Origin: Vibrio aphrogenes
GTDB lineage: Bacteria > Pseudomonadota > Gammaproteobacteria > Enterobacterales > Vibrionaceae
DNA length: 64,000 nt
Reading direction: 5' to 3'
NCBI RefSeq assembly: GCF_002157735.2
Contig: NZ_AP018690.1
Location: forward strand, 1 to 64,000
This document shows, in pieces, positions 53,511 through 62,385 of the stretch (the stretch's first letter is position 1; each line of letters opens with the position of its first letter). The translations under genes and the position numbers were made by a program. The notes beneath the pieces are model-generated. The model was given only the letters and a program-made list of their open reading frames with translations. It had not been told where the DNA came from and made no database searches.

Positions 53511-54197
53511 ATGAATAGCAGAAAGAACGTTGATGTTTTGTTGTTTGATGTAAATGAAACACTGCTCGATATTACTTGTTTAGAACCCTTTTTTGCTCGC
53601 GTGTTTGATGATTCAGCAGTCTTACGCAATTGGTTTGCTGAGTTGGTGTTGTATTCACAAGCGATCACCGTCTCAGGTTTGTATCAACCTTTTGGGCAGT
53701 TAGCGGTGGGCACATTAAAAATGGTGGCTGCCAACCATCAGCGTGAGATTTCTGAGCAAGATCTCGAAGAATTCAAATCCTTAATGGGGAATTTGCCGCC
53801 ACACCCGGATGCACGGCCTGCGCTTACACGCTTAAAGGCAGCAGGATTTCAATTGGCAACATTAACTAACTCGCCGCCAACGGCCTCTCCAACCTTATTG
53901 GAAAAAGCTGGGTTGAGTGATTTTTTTACGCACCAAATCAGTGTTGATGAAGTCGGTGTTTTTAAACCGCACCCTAAAACTTATCAGCATTCGGCAAAAC
54001 AGTTGGGCGTACCATTATCAAAAATTTGTTTGGTGGCTTGTCATTTATGGGACACATTAGGCGCACAGGCAGCGGGGTGTTCTGCGGCGTTTATTACTCG
54101 TCCTAACAATAATTTGTTATTGGTGGATAACGTCCCACAACCGGATTTTGTGGCGCAAGATCTCAATGATTTTGCTGACCAAATTATTGGCGGTTAA
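53511..54197 (+). CDS. haloacid dehalogenase, type II
   Basis: A 228-residue HAD hydrolase of the L-2-haloacid dehalogenase group. The nucleophile Asp is in LLFDVNETLLD near residue 11, TNSPP supplies the Ser/Asn loop, KPHPKTY the Lys, and VACHLWDTLGAQAAG the acidic loop. Vibrio members are often annotated as dehalogenases, though true substrates may be phosphate or haloacid compounds. ATG 53511 was chosen over 53502 because AGGAT lies at proper spacing. A hairpin terminator follows. Confidence 0.88.
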   Translation: MNSRKNVDVLLFDVNETLLDITCLEPFFARVFDDSAVLRNWFAELVLYSQAITVSGLYQPFGQLAVGTLKMVAANHQREISEQDLEEFKSLMGNLPPHPDARPALTRLKAAGFQLATLTNSPPTASPTLLEKAGLSDFFTHQISVDEVGVFKPHPKTYQHSAKQLGVPLSKICLVACHLWDTLGAQAAGCSAAFITRPNNNLLLVDNVPQPDFVAQDLNDFADQIIGG

Positions 54198-54286
54198 GCT
54201 TATTATGGGCCGTTAAAGCTTATTGCCCGTCAAAGCTTATTGGCAGTTAAACTTTATTGAGCGTTAAAGCATAAGCGATTAACCGA

Positions 54287-54326
54287 CAAAGGCTGGCATC
54301 TCTTAGGAGGTGCCAGCCTTTGTTTT
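54287..54326 (+). terminator. intrinsic terminator
   Basis: Perfect arms CAAAGGCTGGCA (54287-54298) and TGCCAGCCTTTG (54311-54322), then TTTT. Confidence 0.88.
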
Positions 54327-54396
54327 ATCTATTTATTTGCCTATTTGTTTATCTATTTATCTATTTATCTATTTATCTGTTTAGCCGCCTATTTAT
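54326..54396. repeat. imperfect TTTATCTA tandem repeat
   Basis: Low-complexity run made of TATCTATT/TATTTATC words, clearest as four 8-bp units between about 54349 and 54380. It is intergenic between convergent genes. Confidence 0.7.
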
Positions 54397-54414
54397 TTCT
54401 TGTTCTTTCTTGGG

Positions 54415-55617
54415 TTAACAATCCTGAATGTGTTGGGTCACAAAGGTTTTCTTTCTTACGATGATCCAAATCACAAGAGTAAATAGCCCGACCGTAAATT
54501 GAATGGTGCCGAGGTTTTTGATTAGGGTATCTGGATGCAAAGACACTAATGTCATGCCTAAAGCCCCAAACATCATGGAGCAAAATTGAATGATGGCAAC
54601 TGCCGAACCAGTATCGCTGCTTTGTTGATCGAGCATTAAGTTAGTGCCCGGTACTCGTAAAATCAAAGCCATTAATGTGGCTGGTGCTGCAATGAAGGCA
54701 AAGGCCCAAGGCGACCAGTGGCCGATGGAATACATCAATACGCCACATAACATTAACCCAATAAAGCTGGTAGTAATGAGCTTTTCTACCGCAATTTTAC
54801 GCGACAGTTTGATGTAAATTGTTGGGCCGAATGAGGCGACCAAGGCATTGAATGAAAAGGCATAACTGAACATTTGCTCCGACAGGCCAAATTGATCAAT
54901 ATAGACATACGAGCCGACTGCAAGAAATGACAGCAATGCCATGGGTGGTGTGGTAAAGATGATCAATAACACAATGAAATTAGGATTTTTAATCACAGTG
55001 CCTAAACGTCCCCAAGCTTGCAGCATCGAGCCGGTGTAGCGTTGGGGGAGGGTTTCAGTGTACAGCAGAGCAAAGATAGCCGACACGCTACCAAAAATCG
55101 CTAAAGCAAAAAACATCATGTGCCAAGAGCCTATCTTTAATAAAAAAGCCCCTAAAATTGGCGCGACCATAGGTGCGATGATCACTAAAGACATAATGGT
55201 CGCCATGATTTTGGCACGTTCACGACCATCATATAAATCTTTGACAATGGCGGTGGCGACGACCGTTACGGCACTACCACCAAAAGCTTGCAATAAGCGA
55301 CCGGTAATTAAAACTTCAATCTGCTCAGAAAAACCGCACAGCAAACTGGCTGAAATATAAATCATCAAGCCGAGCAGCATGACAGGCTTACGACCAAACT
55401 TTTCGCTTAATGGCCCCCAAAACAATAAGCCAATCGCGTAGGCTGCAAAATACACACTTAATGTGAGATTGACTAAGGTTTGCGTCGTATTTAACGAATC
55501 TATCATGGTGGGCAAAGCAGGAAGATAAAGGTCAGTTGTCAGCGGTGGAAACGCACTAATGACAATTAAAAAAAGTAATAGGCTGCCTTTGTTTAAATAC
55601 TTTTGAGTGGCTTTCAA
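54415..55617 (-). CDS. Bcr/CflA-family drug efflux MFS
   Basis: A 400-residue 12-TM transporter of the Bcr/CflA subfamily (bicyclomycin, sulfonamide or chloramphenicol export). Features are SAFPPLTTDLYLPALPTM in TM1, WGPLSEKFGRKPVMLLG as motif A, and GRLLQAFGGSAVTVVATAIVKDLY near TM4-5. I propose a TTG start at 55617 because GGAG lies six bases upstream and it gives the family length. The next in-frame ATG, at 55728, adds 37 unlikely residues. Confidence 0.87.
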   Translation of the reverse strand: MKATQKYLNKGSLLLFLIVISAFPPLTTDLYLPALPTMIDSLNTTQTLVNLTLSVYFAAYAIGLLFWGPLSEKFGRKPVMLLGLMIYISASLLCGFSEQIEVLITGRLLQAFGGSAVTVVATAIVKDLYDGRERAKIMATIMSLVIIAPMVAPILGAFLLKIGSWHMMFFALAIFGSVSAIFALLYTETLPQRYTGSMLQAWGRLGTVIKNPNFIVLLIIFTTPPMALLSFLAVGSYVYIDQFGLSEQMFSYAFSFNALVASFGPTIYIKLSRKIAVEKLITTSFIGLMLCGVLMYSIGHWSPWAFAFIAAPATLMALILRVPGTNLMLDQQSSDTGSAVAIIQFCSMMFGALGMTLVSLHPDTLIKNLGTIQFTVGLFTLVIWIIVRKKTFVTQHIQDC

Positions 55618-56022
55618 AGAATGCTCCAAACTGCTTATCAATGGGGGAATGACCAAAAGGGCGCGATTGTTGAAGCCATCAATATACCTTGAGATCTGGA
55701 GATCGGATAGCTTGGCAAATTCGCACATTCATCATAAGAAAACCACTCTTATCTTGCTAGTGGGTTTACACTAATTTAACCTCAGCTACGGTTAATTTAA
55801 TCATCAATTTGAACTTTGAATGGTGTGAATTTATTCACTGGAATCGATGGCCCTTCGAGATATAGAGGGCCTTCGCAGTATAGTTTGCAGTATAGAGTGA
55901 AGGAGAATACCTTCTTAGCTTGTGGCTCATCACGTTGTAACACCTTAATACAAGTTCTCCTTGGGCTTCTCAGTTCAGCTTGGGTAAACTATTGTCGTCA
56001 TTTCAAAACAGGTAGGTTTATT
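55618..56022. other. 405-bp intergenic region
   Basis: It lies between divergent genes. A partial copy of the dispersed palindrome (TTTAACCTCAGCTACGGTTAA) is near 55775-55795. The frame that runs through 55816-56022 in phase with cybC has no coding character. No other feature is firm. Confidence 0.55.
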
Positions 56023-56406
56023 ATGAAAAAGATCATCCCCTTTATTGCGTTATTGGTCACCGCAAATGTATACGCAGCTGGTTTTGACCTTAAAGCCACC
56101 ATGAAAGAGATGAAACTCGAATTTAAACAAGCTGCCGAAGCGCAGACGATCGATGAAATGAAAGCTCCGGTGACAAAATTAAAAGCCTTGGTTGATAACG
56201 CCAAACAAGGTTCTTACCCAGCAGAAAAACAACAAGTGTACCTAGAAGGGTTTAACAAATTGACCGTGACCCTAAATAGTGTTGAAAGCAGTTTAGAGGC
56301 GGGCCAATTTGACGCTGCAAAACAAGAATTACGTCAAGTTGATGAACTGCGTGAAGAATACCACGACAAACGCAACCCAAGTATTTGGAGTAAGTTGTTT
56401 GGTTAA
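56023..56406 (+). CDS. cybC: cytochrome b562
   Basis: A 127-residue periplasmic four-helix-bundle haem protein with a signal peptide (1-18, ending VYA). The haem ligands are present: Met27 in LKATMKEM and His114 in REEYHDKR, matching Met7 and His102 of E. coli cytochrome b562. Its electron partner is unknown. ATG 56023 follows AGGTAGG; the upstream in-frame extension was rejected. A terminator follows. Confidence 0.9.
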   Translation: MKKIIPFIALLVTANVYAAGFDLKATMKEMKLEFKQAAEAQTIDEMKAPVTKLKALVDNAKQGSYPAEKQQVYLEGFNKLTVTLNSVESSLEAGQFDAAKQELRQVDELREEYHDKRNPSIWSKLFG

Positions 56407-56434
56407 TTGCCTAAATGGTTGATGAAATCAATAT

Positions 56435-56467
56435 AAAACGAGCATTCACTAAGTGCTCGTTTTTTTA
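56435..56467 (+). terminator. intrinsic terminator after cybC
   Basis: Arms AAAACGAGCA (56435-56444) and TGCTCGTTTT (56454-56463), then a T run. Confidence 0.88.
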
Positions 56468-56520
56468 TGCCTGAGTAGTGCGTGAATGACATCATCACGG
56501 CAAATGAAAGAAAAACGATT

Positions 56521-57738
56521 CTAAGGCAATTCTAAAGATGGATTTAAAGGTTGTGGGTTTTCTAACCATTTGAGTAACTCAATATGGCTGACCACTCGGT
56601 TTTGCGGAGCCGATAATACGTAATCTAAAAATGCTTCCAGAGTTTGACGGCGTTGAGCTGCCGTAGTGTGAGTGGGGTGCCATAAATCAAATTGGTCATC
56701 GTAATAGTCAGAATGGGCAAGAAAAGTCAGTGGCGCTTTATTACCGAGTAGGCGTTGCTCAACATTGTATTTCAATATGGCAAGCACTTCAGGGCCCGAC
56801 AGTTTGGCGATATAAAAGAGGTGATGATCGCTTGATTCAATTTTGGGGTTGTGGCGATCAAAGGCATTAAAGTTTGAGGCGATTTTATCGCGTAATGAAT
56901 AGTGGATTCCATATTGCTGGCTGGTTTCATCATCCGGTATTAATAAGGTATAAACAGGGATTTCCCATAATCCTGCATAGTGGAAACCTGCAGAATAGGA
57001 ACCTGCATTGTGAGAAATCGGCGGTTGGCGGCCTTGGCTTGTCATCAGTTCAGCTCCCGGACTGCCGTTGTCTAAAGTATAAGGCCAAAATGAATTACCT
57101 GCATGATGCGCCGGATCGTAACCTTCCGTAATACTGGCATCGTAGCGAATCCCCAGCTTTTTTAAGGCAGAAAACATGGCCTCAGAATAGGCTAAATAGG
57201 GCGCGCGAAAACCGAGTGCTTGGGCATCAATGCCTTGTTGGTCATTCGGGAATTCAGGGTCAGTTTGAGTAAAAGGTTGGCTCATAAGTTGCTGACACTC
57301 ACCAATTTGTTGTTGCCATTGCTCAGCGGAAAACGTGACGCCGTTGAAGTGATTGAGCGTGTGATTCGCCATTTCGTGACCGAATAAGTGAGCACGATAC
57401 CAAGTTTCTTTTACATGTCCTGTGTGGGTGGCGAGCTCGTTATTTTTTAAGATCCCTTCACAATGATTGAAAAAGGTGGTGTGAATCGGCTGCCCATCAT
57501 AAGTCTGTTTTTGTCCATGACCTAAGGGGTTAGTCCGCCGTCCCCATTGTTGTAATACCCAGCGTTGCCCATCGACTAAGTGATTATCATCAAAGGCAAT
57601 GGCAATGAATTGTGGAACGTCATTTAAGGGAATCCCAGCTGGTGGTTGTTGAGAAGGGGCAACATTAGCGGCTCGTAGCGTTGTGATATTAGCCAATATA
57701 AGCGGACACAATAAGGCCCAATAGAAAGCTCTTTTCAT
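56521..57738 (-). CDS. secreted polysaccharide deacetylase (CE4 family)
   Basis: A 405-residue exported protein with a signal peptide (1-23, ending LRA). CE4 motifs are FDDN (49-52; Asp50 catalytic base, Asp51 metal ligand), HTLNH (126-130; the two metal His) and GFRAPYLAYSE. Motif 1 has Asn in place of the usual Gly. The C-terminal part (LTFLAHSDYYDDQFDLWHP, VSHIELLKWLENP) resembles fungal-type chitin or chitosan deacetylases and chitooligosaccharide deacetylases. The substrate is probably an N-acetylated glycan. It stands alone. Confidence 0.82.
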   Translation of the reverse strand: MKRAFYWALLCPLILANITTLRAANVAPSQQPPAGIPLNDVPQFIAIAFDDNHLVDGQRWVLQQWGRRTNPLGHGQKQTYDGQPIHTTFFNHCEGILKNNELATHTGHVKETWYRAHLFGHEMANHTLNHFNGVTFSAEQWQQQIGECQQLMSQPFTQTDPEFPNDQQGIDAQALGFRAPYLAYSEAMFSALKKLGIRYDASITEGYDPAHHAGNSFWPYTLDNGSPGAELMTSQGRQPPISHNAGSYSAGFHYAGLWEIPVYTLLIPDDETSQQYGIHYSLRDKIASNFNAFDRHNPKIESSDHHLFYIAKLSGPEVLAILKYNVEQRLLGNKAPLTFLAHSDYYDDQFDLWHPTHTTAAQRRQTLEAFLDYVLSAPQNRVVSHIELLKWLENPQPLNPSLELP

Positions 57739-57753
57739 CTTGTCTTTTCCCTT

Positions 57754-57768
57754 CTTTACACTGTAAAT
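57754..57768. other. parS2: parS2-type centromere site
   Basis: CTTTACACTGTAAAT fits NTTTACANTGTAAAN exactly. It is intergenic, just upstream of the deacetylase gene and about 56.6 kb from ori2. Confidence 0.75.
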
Positions 57769-57971
57769 AGGTTAAGCATAAAGACAAATATAGCCTTGTT
57801 TCCTTAAATGTGTGGAAATGGAAAGCAAGTTAAATGACGATGAAAATGATAAAACTATCGATTACTTGATGAAGGGCAAATTCCCAAACGCAGAAAGGCT
57901 ATCTTGATTGCTCGCATCAAGGTGAGCGGCTAGTATCACGTGAATTGACTGATAATAATGAGAACTTGGGA

Positions 57972-58535
57972 ATGACCGAATTTGAAAAGATGCTGCAAGG
58001 AATGGATTTTGATGGCTTAGATGCGAGTATTTCTGAGGTGCGAGAAAAGGCAAGCCAGTTAAAATTGCAATTAAATCAATCGATCACACTTCCTGAGCAA
58101 CAAGCAATTTTACAACAAATGCTGGGAAAGTTGGGGCAAGAGAGCATTATCACACCACCTTTTCATTGTGAATTTGGTAAACCTATTTCAATTGGCAAAT
58201 CGACCTTTGTGAATATGAATGTCACCATGTTGGATAACGCAAGAATTACCATTGGGGACCATGTGTTAATTGCGCCCAATGTACAGTTTTATACCGCCAG
58301 CCATTCTTTAGATTTTGAAAGCCGCCGCCGTTGGGAAACATTCAGCCTGCCGATTGTGGTGGAAGATGATGTTTGGATTGGCGGCAACAGCGTTATTCTA
58401 CAAGGTGTTACCATTGGTGCACGCTCAGTCATTGCCGCTAATTCGGTGGTGACAAAAGATGTGCCGCCAGACTGCTTATACGGTGGCACTCCAGCAACAT
58501 TGATTCGAAAAATTACGCCACATTCACAAGGCTAA
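57972..58535 (+). CDS. maltose/galactoside-type O-acetyltransferase
   Basis: A 187-residue hexapeptide-repeat acetyltransferase. The N-terminal helical cap (MTEFEKMLQGMDFDGLDASISEVREKASQLKLQL) is followed by left-handed beta-helix turns from residue 70 (CEFGKPISIGKSTFVNMNVTMLDNARITIGDHVLIAPNV), catalytic His in ASHSLDFESR and the closing PPDCLYGGTPATLIRKI. The frame opens with TTG at 57945; ATG 57972 is my choice, not certain. It overlaps the opposing RluA-type gene by four bases. Confidence 0.83.
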   Translation: MTEFEKMLQGMDFDGLDASISEVREKASQLKLQLNQSITLPEQQAILQQMLGKLGQESIITPPFHCEFGKPISIGKSTFVNMNVTMLDNARITIGDHVLIAPNVQFYTASHSLDFESRRRWETFSLPIVVEDDVWIGGNSVILQGVTIGARSVIAANSVVTKDVPPDCLYGGTPATLIRKITPHSQG

Positions 58536-60205
58536 AAGTCAGCCTCCACCTCAAACACCATTCTTTGTTTGGTATAAGGATGATCAAACGCTAAGCGCTG
58601 TGCATGCAAGTGTAAGCGGTTGGCTTTTTCACCATAGAGATCATCTCCTACAATCGGCATATTCAAGCCATTTTGGTGGGCGCAATGGACGCGCAGTTGG
58701 TGAGTGCGGCCTGTTTTCGGGTACAAATAGACTTTACTACGACCCTCTACGGTCTCGAGTAATTGCCAATGAGTTTCTGCGGCCTTTCCATGTTCAAAAC
58801 ACACCATTTGTCTTGGTCTATCCTCGAGATCACCACGCAAGGGCAGGGTGATGTCTCCTTGTGATTGTGTCAATTCACCATTTAATAATGCCACGTAGCG
58901 TTTTTCTACGCCGCGAGTAATAAATTGCTTTTGCAGGCTTTTATTGGCTCGACGCGTTAACGCAAATACCAGTATTCCCGAGGTTGACATATCCAGTCGA
59001 TGAATGACGAAAGGCCCTTCAACATTAGGATAGAGGGCTTGCAATCGTGTGTAAGCTGAATCTTTGATATTCACGCCAGGTACGGATAAAAACTCCGCAG
59101 GTTTATTGATCACCACCATAGCGTCATCTTGATATAAAAGCTCAATGTCCTGATCTTGCGCTGGATTGTCTAATAGCGGATTAGGCTCTAAGGCGATGCC
59201 ATCTAACATGTGCGTCAAAATCGGTTGGCATTTACTTTGGCAAGCAGGGTAATACTTTTTATGTTGGCGAATTTCAGACTTTGGTGAAGCGCCCCACCAA
59301 AACTCAGCCATACAAATTGGCGTAAATTGATGAGCAAACGCATAGTGCAACAACTTTGGAGCCGCACATTCGCCAGAACCGGCTGGTGGCGTTGGGTTAT
59401 CGGTGTGCTGGAAAATATCTAACAGCGATTTTGCCTGTTGGTCTTGATTGAAAAATTGGTATTGCGCGAACAATTTCTGCTGTAGCTGTGAGGATAAGGT
59501 TTTACGTTCCTGTTTGAGCTGCTCTATCACGACCATTTTGCTTTGTAAGGCTTGTTCTGCTTTGCTAATGGTCTGAGCCCAGTGTGCCTTTAGGTATTTT
59601 TGCTGCGCTTTTTCAGCGACACTTTGCTTGGCTAAGTCCGCTAATACGTTTTGCAATGCATCCCCTTGTAAACTGGCTTCTGCTTGCTGACGTAAGGCTT
59701 TTCTTTGTTTGCGATTTTCAATAATGGAGAGGCGCAATGCTTCTAATTCAGCGCTTGCTTGCTGATTACTTTCAACAATTTGCGTTTGCAGTATCGACAA
59801 GCTTGTATCGGCTTTCAGTTGTTTTATTTTGGCATTAATCTCATTGATCGGTGCGGTGCCTTGAAGAAAAAAATCCCCTTCGACCAACATATCAAAAACT
59901 GGTGGAACAAAATGTGGCAGATGGTTTTGCTCAGCTAATTTTCCGGAAAAAGCCGACAAATAGCCAAGCTCACCTTGAGCATTTTTGACCACTAACACCC
60001 CAAACATTTTGCCACTAGCATTTGAATCACTTGGATGATCTAAACCAAAGTTATGCTGCCAATCTTGTTGCGTTAATAAATGTTGCTGTAATTGCTTAGC
60101 GGCAATGTCACTGAGCGGATGCGGCTCATAACAAAAGGGAAAGGTGAATTTTTTCGGTAAGGCAATATGGGAAACATCGGTGATAAACGGGGTAAAACAA
60201 GACAT
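58532..60205 (-). CDS. RluA-family RNA pseudouridine synthase with long N-terminal extension
   Basis: A 557-residue protein, nearly twice the length of RluA. The C-terminal 220 residues are the catalytic domain, with the Asp motif HRLDMSTSGILVFA, GRTHQLRVH and PIVGDDLYG. The N-terminal 340 residues hold a globular part (MFGVLVVKNAQGELGYLSAFSGKL), a long coiled coil (about 140-250, ALRLSIIENRKQRKALRQQAEASL), and a Cys-rich piece (SGECAAPKLLHYAF, YPACQSKCQPIL). Long forms like this are known in Vibrio and related bacteria; the RNA target is not known to me. It ends opposite the acetyltransferase. Confidence 0.87.
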   Translation of the reverse strand: MSCFTPFITDVSHIALPKKFTFPFCYEPHPLSDIAAKQLQQHLLTQQDWQHNFGLDHPSDSNASGKMFGVLVVKNAQGELGYLSAFSGKLAEQNHLPHFVPPVFDMLVEGDFFLQGTAPINEINAKIKQLKADTSLSILQTQIVESNQQASAELEALRLSIIENRKQRKALRQQAEASLQGDALQNVLADLAKQSVAEKAQQKYLKAHWAQTISKAEQALQSKMVVIEQLKQERKTLSSQLQQKLFAQYQFFNQDQQAKSLLDIFQHTDNPTPPAGSGECAAPKLLHYAFAHQFTPICMAEFWWGASPKSEIRQHKKYYPACQSKCQPILTHMLDGIALEPNPLLDNPAQDQDIELLYQDDAMVVINKPAEFLSVPGVNIKDSAYTRLQALYPNVEGPFVIHRLDMSTSGILVFALTRRANKSLQKQFITRGVEKRYVALLNGELTQSQGDITLPLRGDLEDRPRQMVCFEHGKAAETHWQLLETVEGRSKVYLYPKTGRTHQLRVHCAHQNGLNMPIVGDDLYGEKANRLHLHAQRLAFDHPYTKQRMVFEVEADF

Positions 60206-60463
60206 GACAAAGGCTCAGATAAAAAAATCACGCCAATTGTACTGGTTTGAAGTGAGATTACCAATTTGGGGGATGTGAGTATTCGGTTTGATTATAGATT
60301 TACAACAGAATTTTTGGCTACTTTACTTTGAAAGCAGTATTTATTGTACCTATCAAGAGAATGTTAGAGGTAATGTTTTTGAGGGAAATTTGAAATATTT
60401 GAAGTGACCCTATTTAAATAAATCTAATAAAAACATAGTATTATTTATATTTGGGAATGCGTG

Positions 60464-61294
60464 ATGAAAGTCAATCAGCAATACATTCGTTGGCAGTTCA
60501 TAGAGTTATTACTGTATTGGGAGGGTGGGTTTACTAAACGGCAAATAACCGAGCAATTTGGTATTTCCCGTCAGCAAGCTCATCAAGATATTAAGGCTTA
60601 TGAAGCGCAGTATTATCCTATTTCTATGGTGTCTAAAAGTCGGCATATCGTGGAAGGGGATTTTCAACCGACTCTCATGACACCTGATATTGAAATCTAT
60701 TTAAATTGGTTGATGAGCCAACAATTTAACCCTTCACAACCTCAAGATTTACACCATAAAGCCACCAGTATTTCTTTGCCAAGTCGTAATGTGTCACCCG
60801 TAGTCATTCAGCGCTTAATTCAAGCTGTACGTGAACATAAACGTTTAGAAGTAAATTATATTTCTCTTTCACATCCTGATGAAGAAGGGCGAATTTTTCA
60901 TCCCCACACTTTTGTTAATACTGGTCTGCGTTGGCATGTACGAGGCTATTGCGAAAAATCTCAAGGCTATCGAGATCTGGTATTAACTCGCTTTCGTGAT
61001 GCCCCTGAAGTGCTCGATCAATCTCAGTATGGTTCACAACAAGATGAGGCTTGGAACACGGACGTTATAGTCATTCTGGCTCCCGATCCGCGTTTAAATA
61101 CAGAAAAGCAAAATGTCCTTATTAATGATTATCAAATGATAAACGGTCAATTGGTACTCACTACACGTGCCGCTTTAGTGAACTACTTACTCAAAGCCAT
61201 GCAAGTCAATACCAAGTATCTCGACGGTGTACCTGAAGCACAACAATTGGTGCTTGTAAACCGAGATGACGTAAAGCAATGGTTGTATGAATAA
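60464..61294 (+). CDS. WYL-domain regulator, BrxR/CapW-like
   Basis: A 276-residue transcription factor. The N-terminal winged helix (residues 8-50; FIELLLYWEGGFTKRQITEQFGISRQQAHQDIKAYE) has the pattern of BrxR/CapW repressors. A WYL domain follows (about 120-190, VNYISLSHPDEEGRIFHPHTFVNTGLRWHVRGYCEKSQGYRDLVLTRF) and then a WCX-like C-terminal part. This class represses phage-defence operons (BREX, CBASS) and may respond to nucleic-acid signals. It reads toward cas1, 110 bases downstream, so it probably controls the type I-F locus. ATG 60464 was preferred over the GTG before it. Confidence 0.85.
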   Translation: MKVNQQYIRWQFIELLLYWEGGFTKRQITEQFGISRQQAHQDIKAYEAQYYPISMVSKSRHIVEGDFQPTLMTPDIEIYLNWLMSQQFNPSQPQDLHHKATSISLPSRNVSPVVIQRLIQAVREHKRLEVNYISLSHPDEEGRIFHPHTFVNTGLRWHVRGYCEKSQGYRDLVLTRFRDAPEVLDQSQYGSQQDEAWNTDVIVILAPDPRLNTEKQNVLINDYQMINGQLVLTTRAALVNYLLKAMQVNTKYLDGVPEAQQLVLVNRDDVKQWLYE

Positions 61295-61404
61295 GTCACT
61301 CTTCGAAATGCAAAAAGTGTTAAGTGAGTTTACATGGGGAAATGAACAGTATTGTACGTAATAACCTTACTCTTTAAGTTAAAGAAAAACAGTGGGAGAT
61401 AAAC

Positions 61405-62385
61405 ATGGACAATTTTAGCCCATCGGATCTAAAAGCTATCTTACATTCGAAGCGCGCCAATATTTATTATTTAGAATATTGCCGTGTGATGCAAAAAGAT
61501 GGGCGTGTCTTGTATCTGACTGAATCAAGTAAAGAGAACGCGTATTTTAATATTCCTATTGCCAATACTACCGTACTGTTATTAGGTAACGGGACATCGA
61601 TAACGCAAGCGGCCATGCGCATGTTGGCACAAGCAGGGGTTTTAGTTGGGTTTTCTGGTGGTGGCGGAACACCATTATATATGGGCTGCGAAATAGAATG
61701 GATGACGCCACAGAGTGAATATCGGCCAACAGAATATTTACAGGGTTGGATGGGCTTTTGGTTTGAGGATCAAAAGAGATTGGACGTTGCCAAACAATTT
61801 CAACAAGCTCGCATTGATTATTTAGAAATGGTGTGGAGTAAAAACCGTGATTTAAAAATAGAAGGCTTTGATTTTAATAGCCAAGAGATCCAAGGCTTTT
61901 TAGCCGATTTTTACCAACGAACTAATGCCGCTACAAAGCAAAGTGATTTGTTGCTCACCGAAGCCCAACTTACCAAGCGTTTATACAAATACGCCGCCAA
62001 TACCACCAAACAGGAAAACTTTAAGCGCCAACACCAATCGACAGATCTAGCGAACGACTTCTTAAACCATGGTAATTACTTAGCGTATGGTTTGGCCGCT
62101 TGCACACTTTGGGTTTTAGGTATTCCTCATGGTTTTGCAGTGATGCACGGAAAAACTCGACGTGGGGCCTTGGTGTTTGATGTGGCGGATCTTATCAAAG
62201 ATGCCATCGTTCTCCCTTGGGCGTTTGTGTGTGCCAAAGAGCAATCTAGCGAGCAAGAGTTTCGCCAACAAGTCTTACAAGCTTTCACCGACAATAAAGC
62301 CCTCGACTTTATGTTTAATACTGTCAAAGAAGTCGCTTTATCTCAAAAAGTGGATACGTCAACGCAAGAGGACACAACACAATGA
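61405..62385 (+). CDS. cas1: CRISPR-associated endonuclease Cas1, type I-F
   Basis: A 326-residue integrase of the adaptation complex, which inserts new spacers into the CRISPR array with Cas2-3. Subtype I-F features are HSKRANIYYLEYCRVMQKDGRV at the start, GNGTSITQAAMRMLAQAGVLVGFSGGGG near residue 70, and the catalytic region YLAYGLAACTLWVLGIPHGFAVMHGKTRRGALVFDVADLIKD, with the metal-binding His and Asp. AGTGGGAG precedes ATG 61405. Its stop overlaps the cas2-3 start (ATGA). Confidence 0.95.
   Translation: MDNFSPSDLKAILHSKRANIYYLEYCRVMQKDGRVLYLTESSKENAYFNIPIANTTVLLLGNGTSITQAAMRMLAQAGVLVGFSGGGGTPLYMGCEIEWMTPQSEYRPTEYLQGWMGFWFEDQKRLDVAKQFQQARIDYLEMVWSKNRDLKIEGFDFNSQEIQGFLADFYQRTNAATKQSDLLLTEAQLTKRLYKYAANTTKQENFKRQHQSTDLANDFLNHGNYLAYGLAACTLWVLGIPHGFAVMHGKTRRGALVFDVADLIKDAIVLPWAFVCAKEQSSEQEFRQQVLQAFTDNKALDFMFNTVKEVALSQKVDTSTQEDTTQ

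Noticed and set aside
55816..56022. 69-residue N-terminal extension in frame with cybC
   Set aside because: The signal peptide begins at 56023 with a ribosome site just before it. The upstream residues do not resemble coding sequence.
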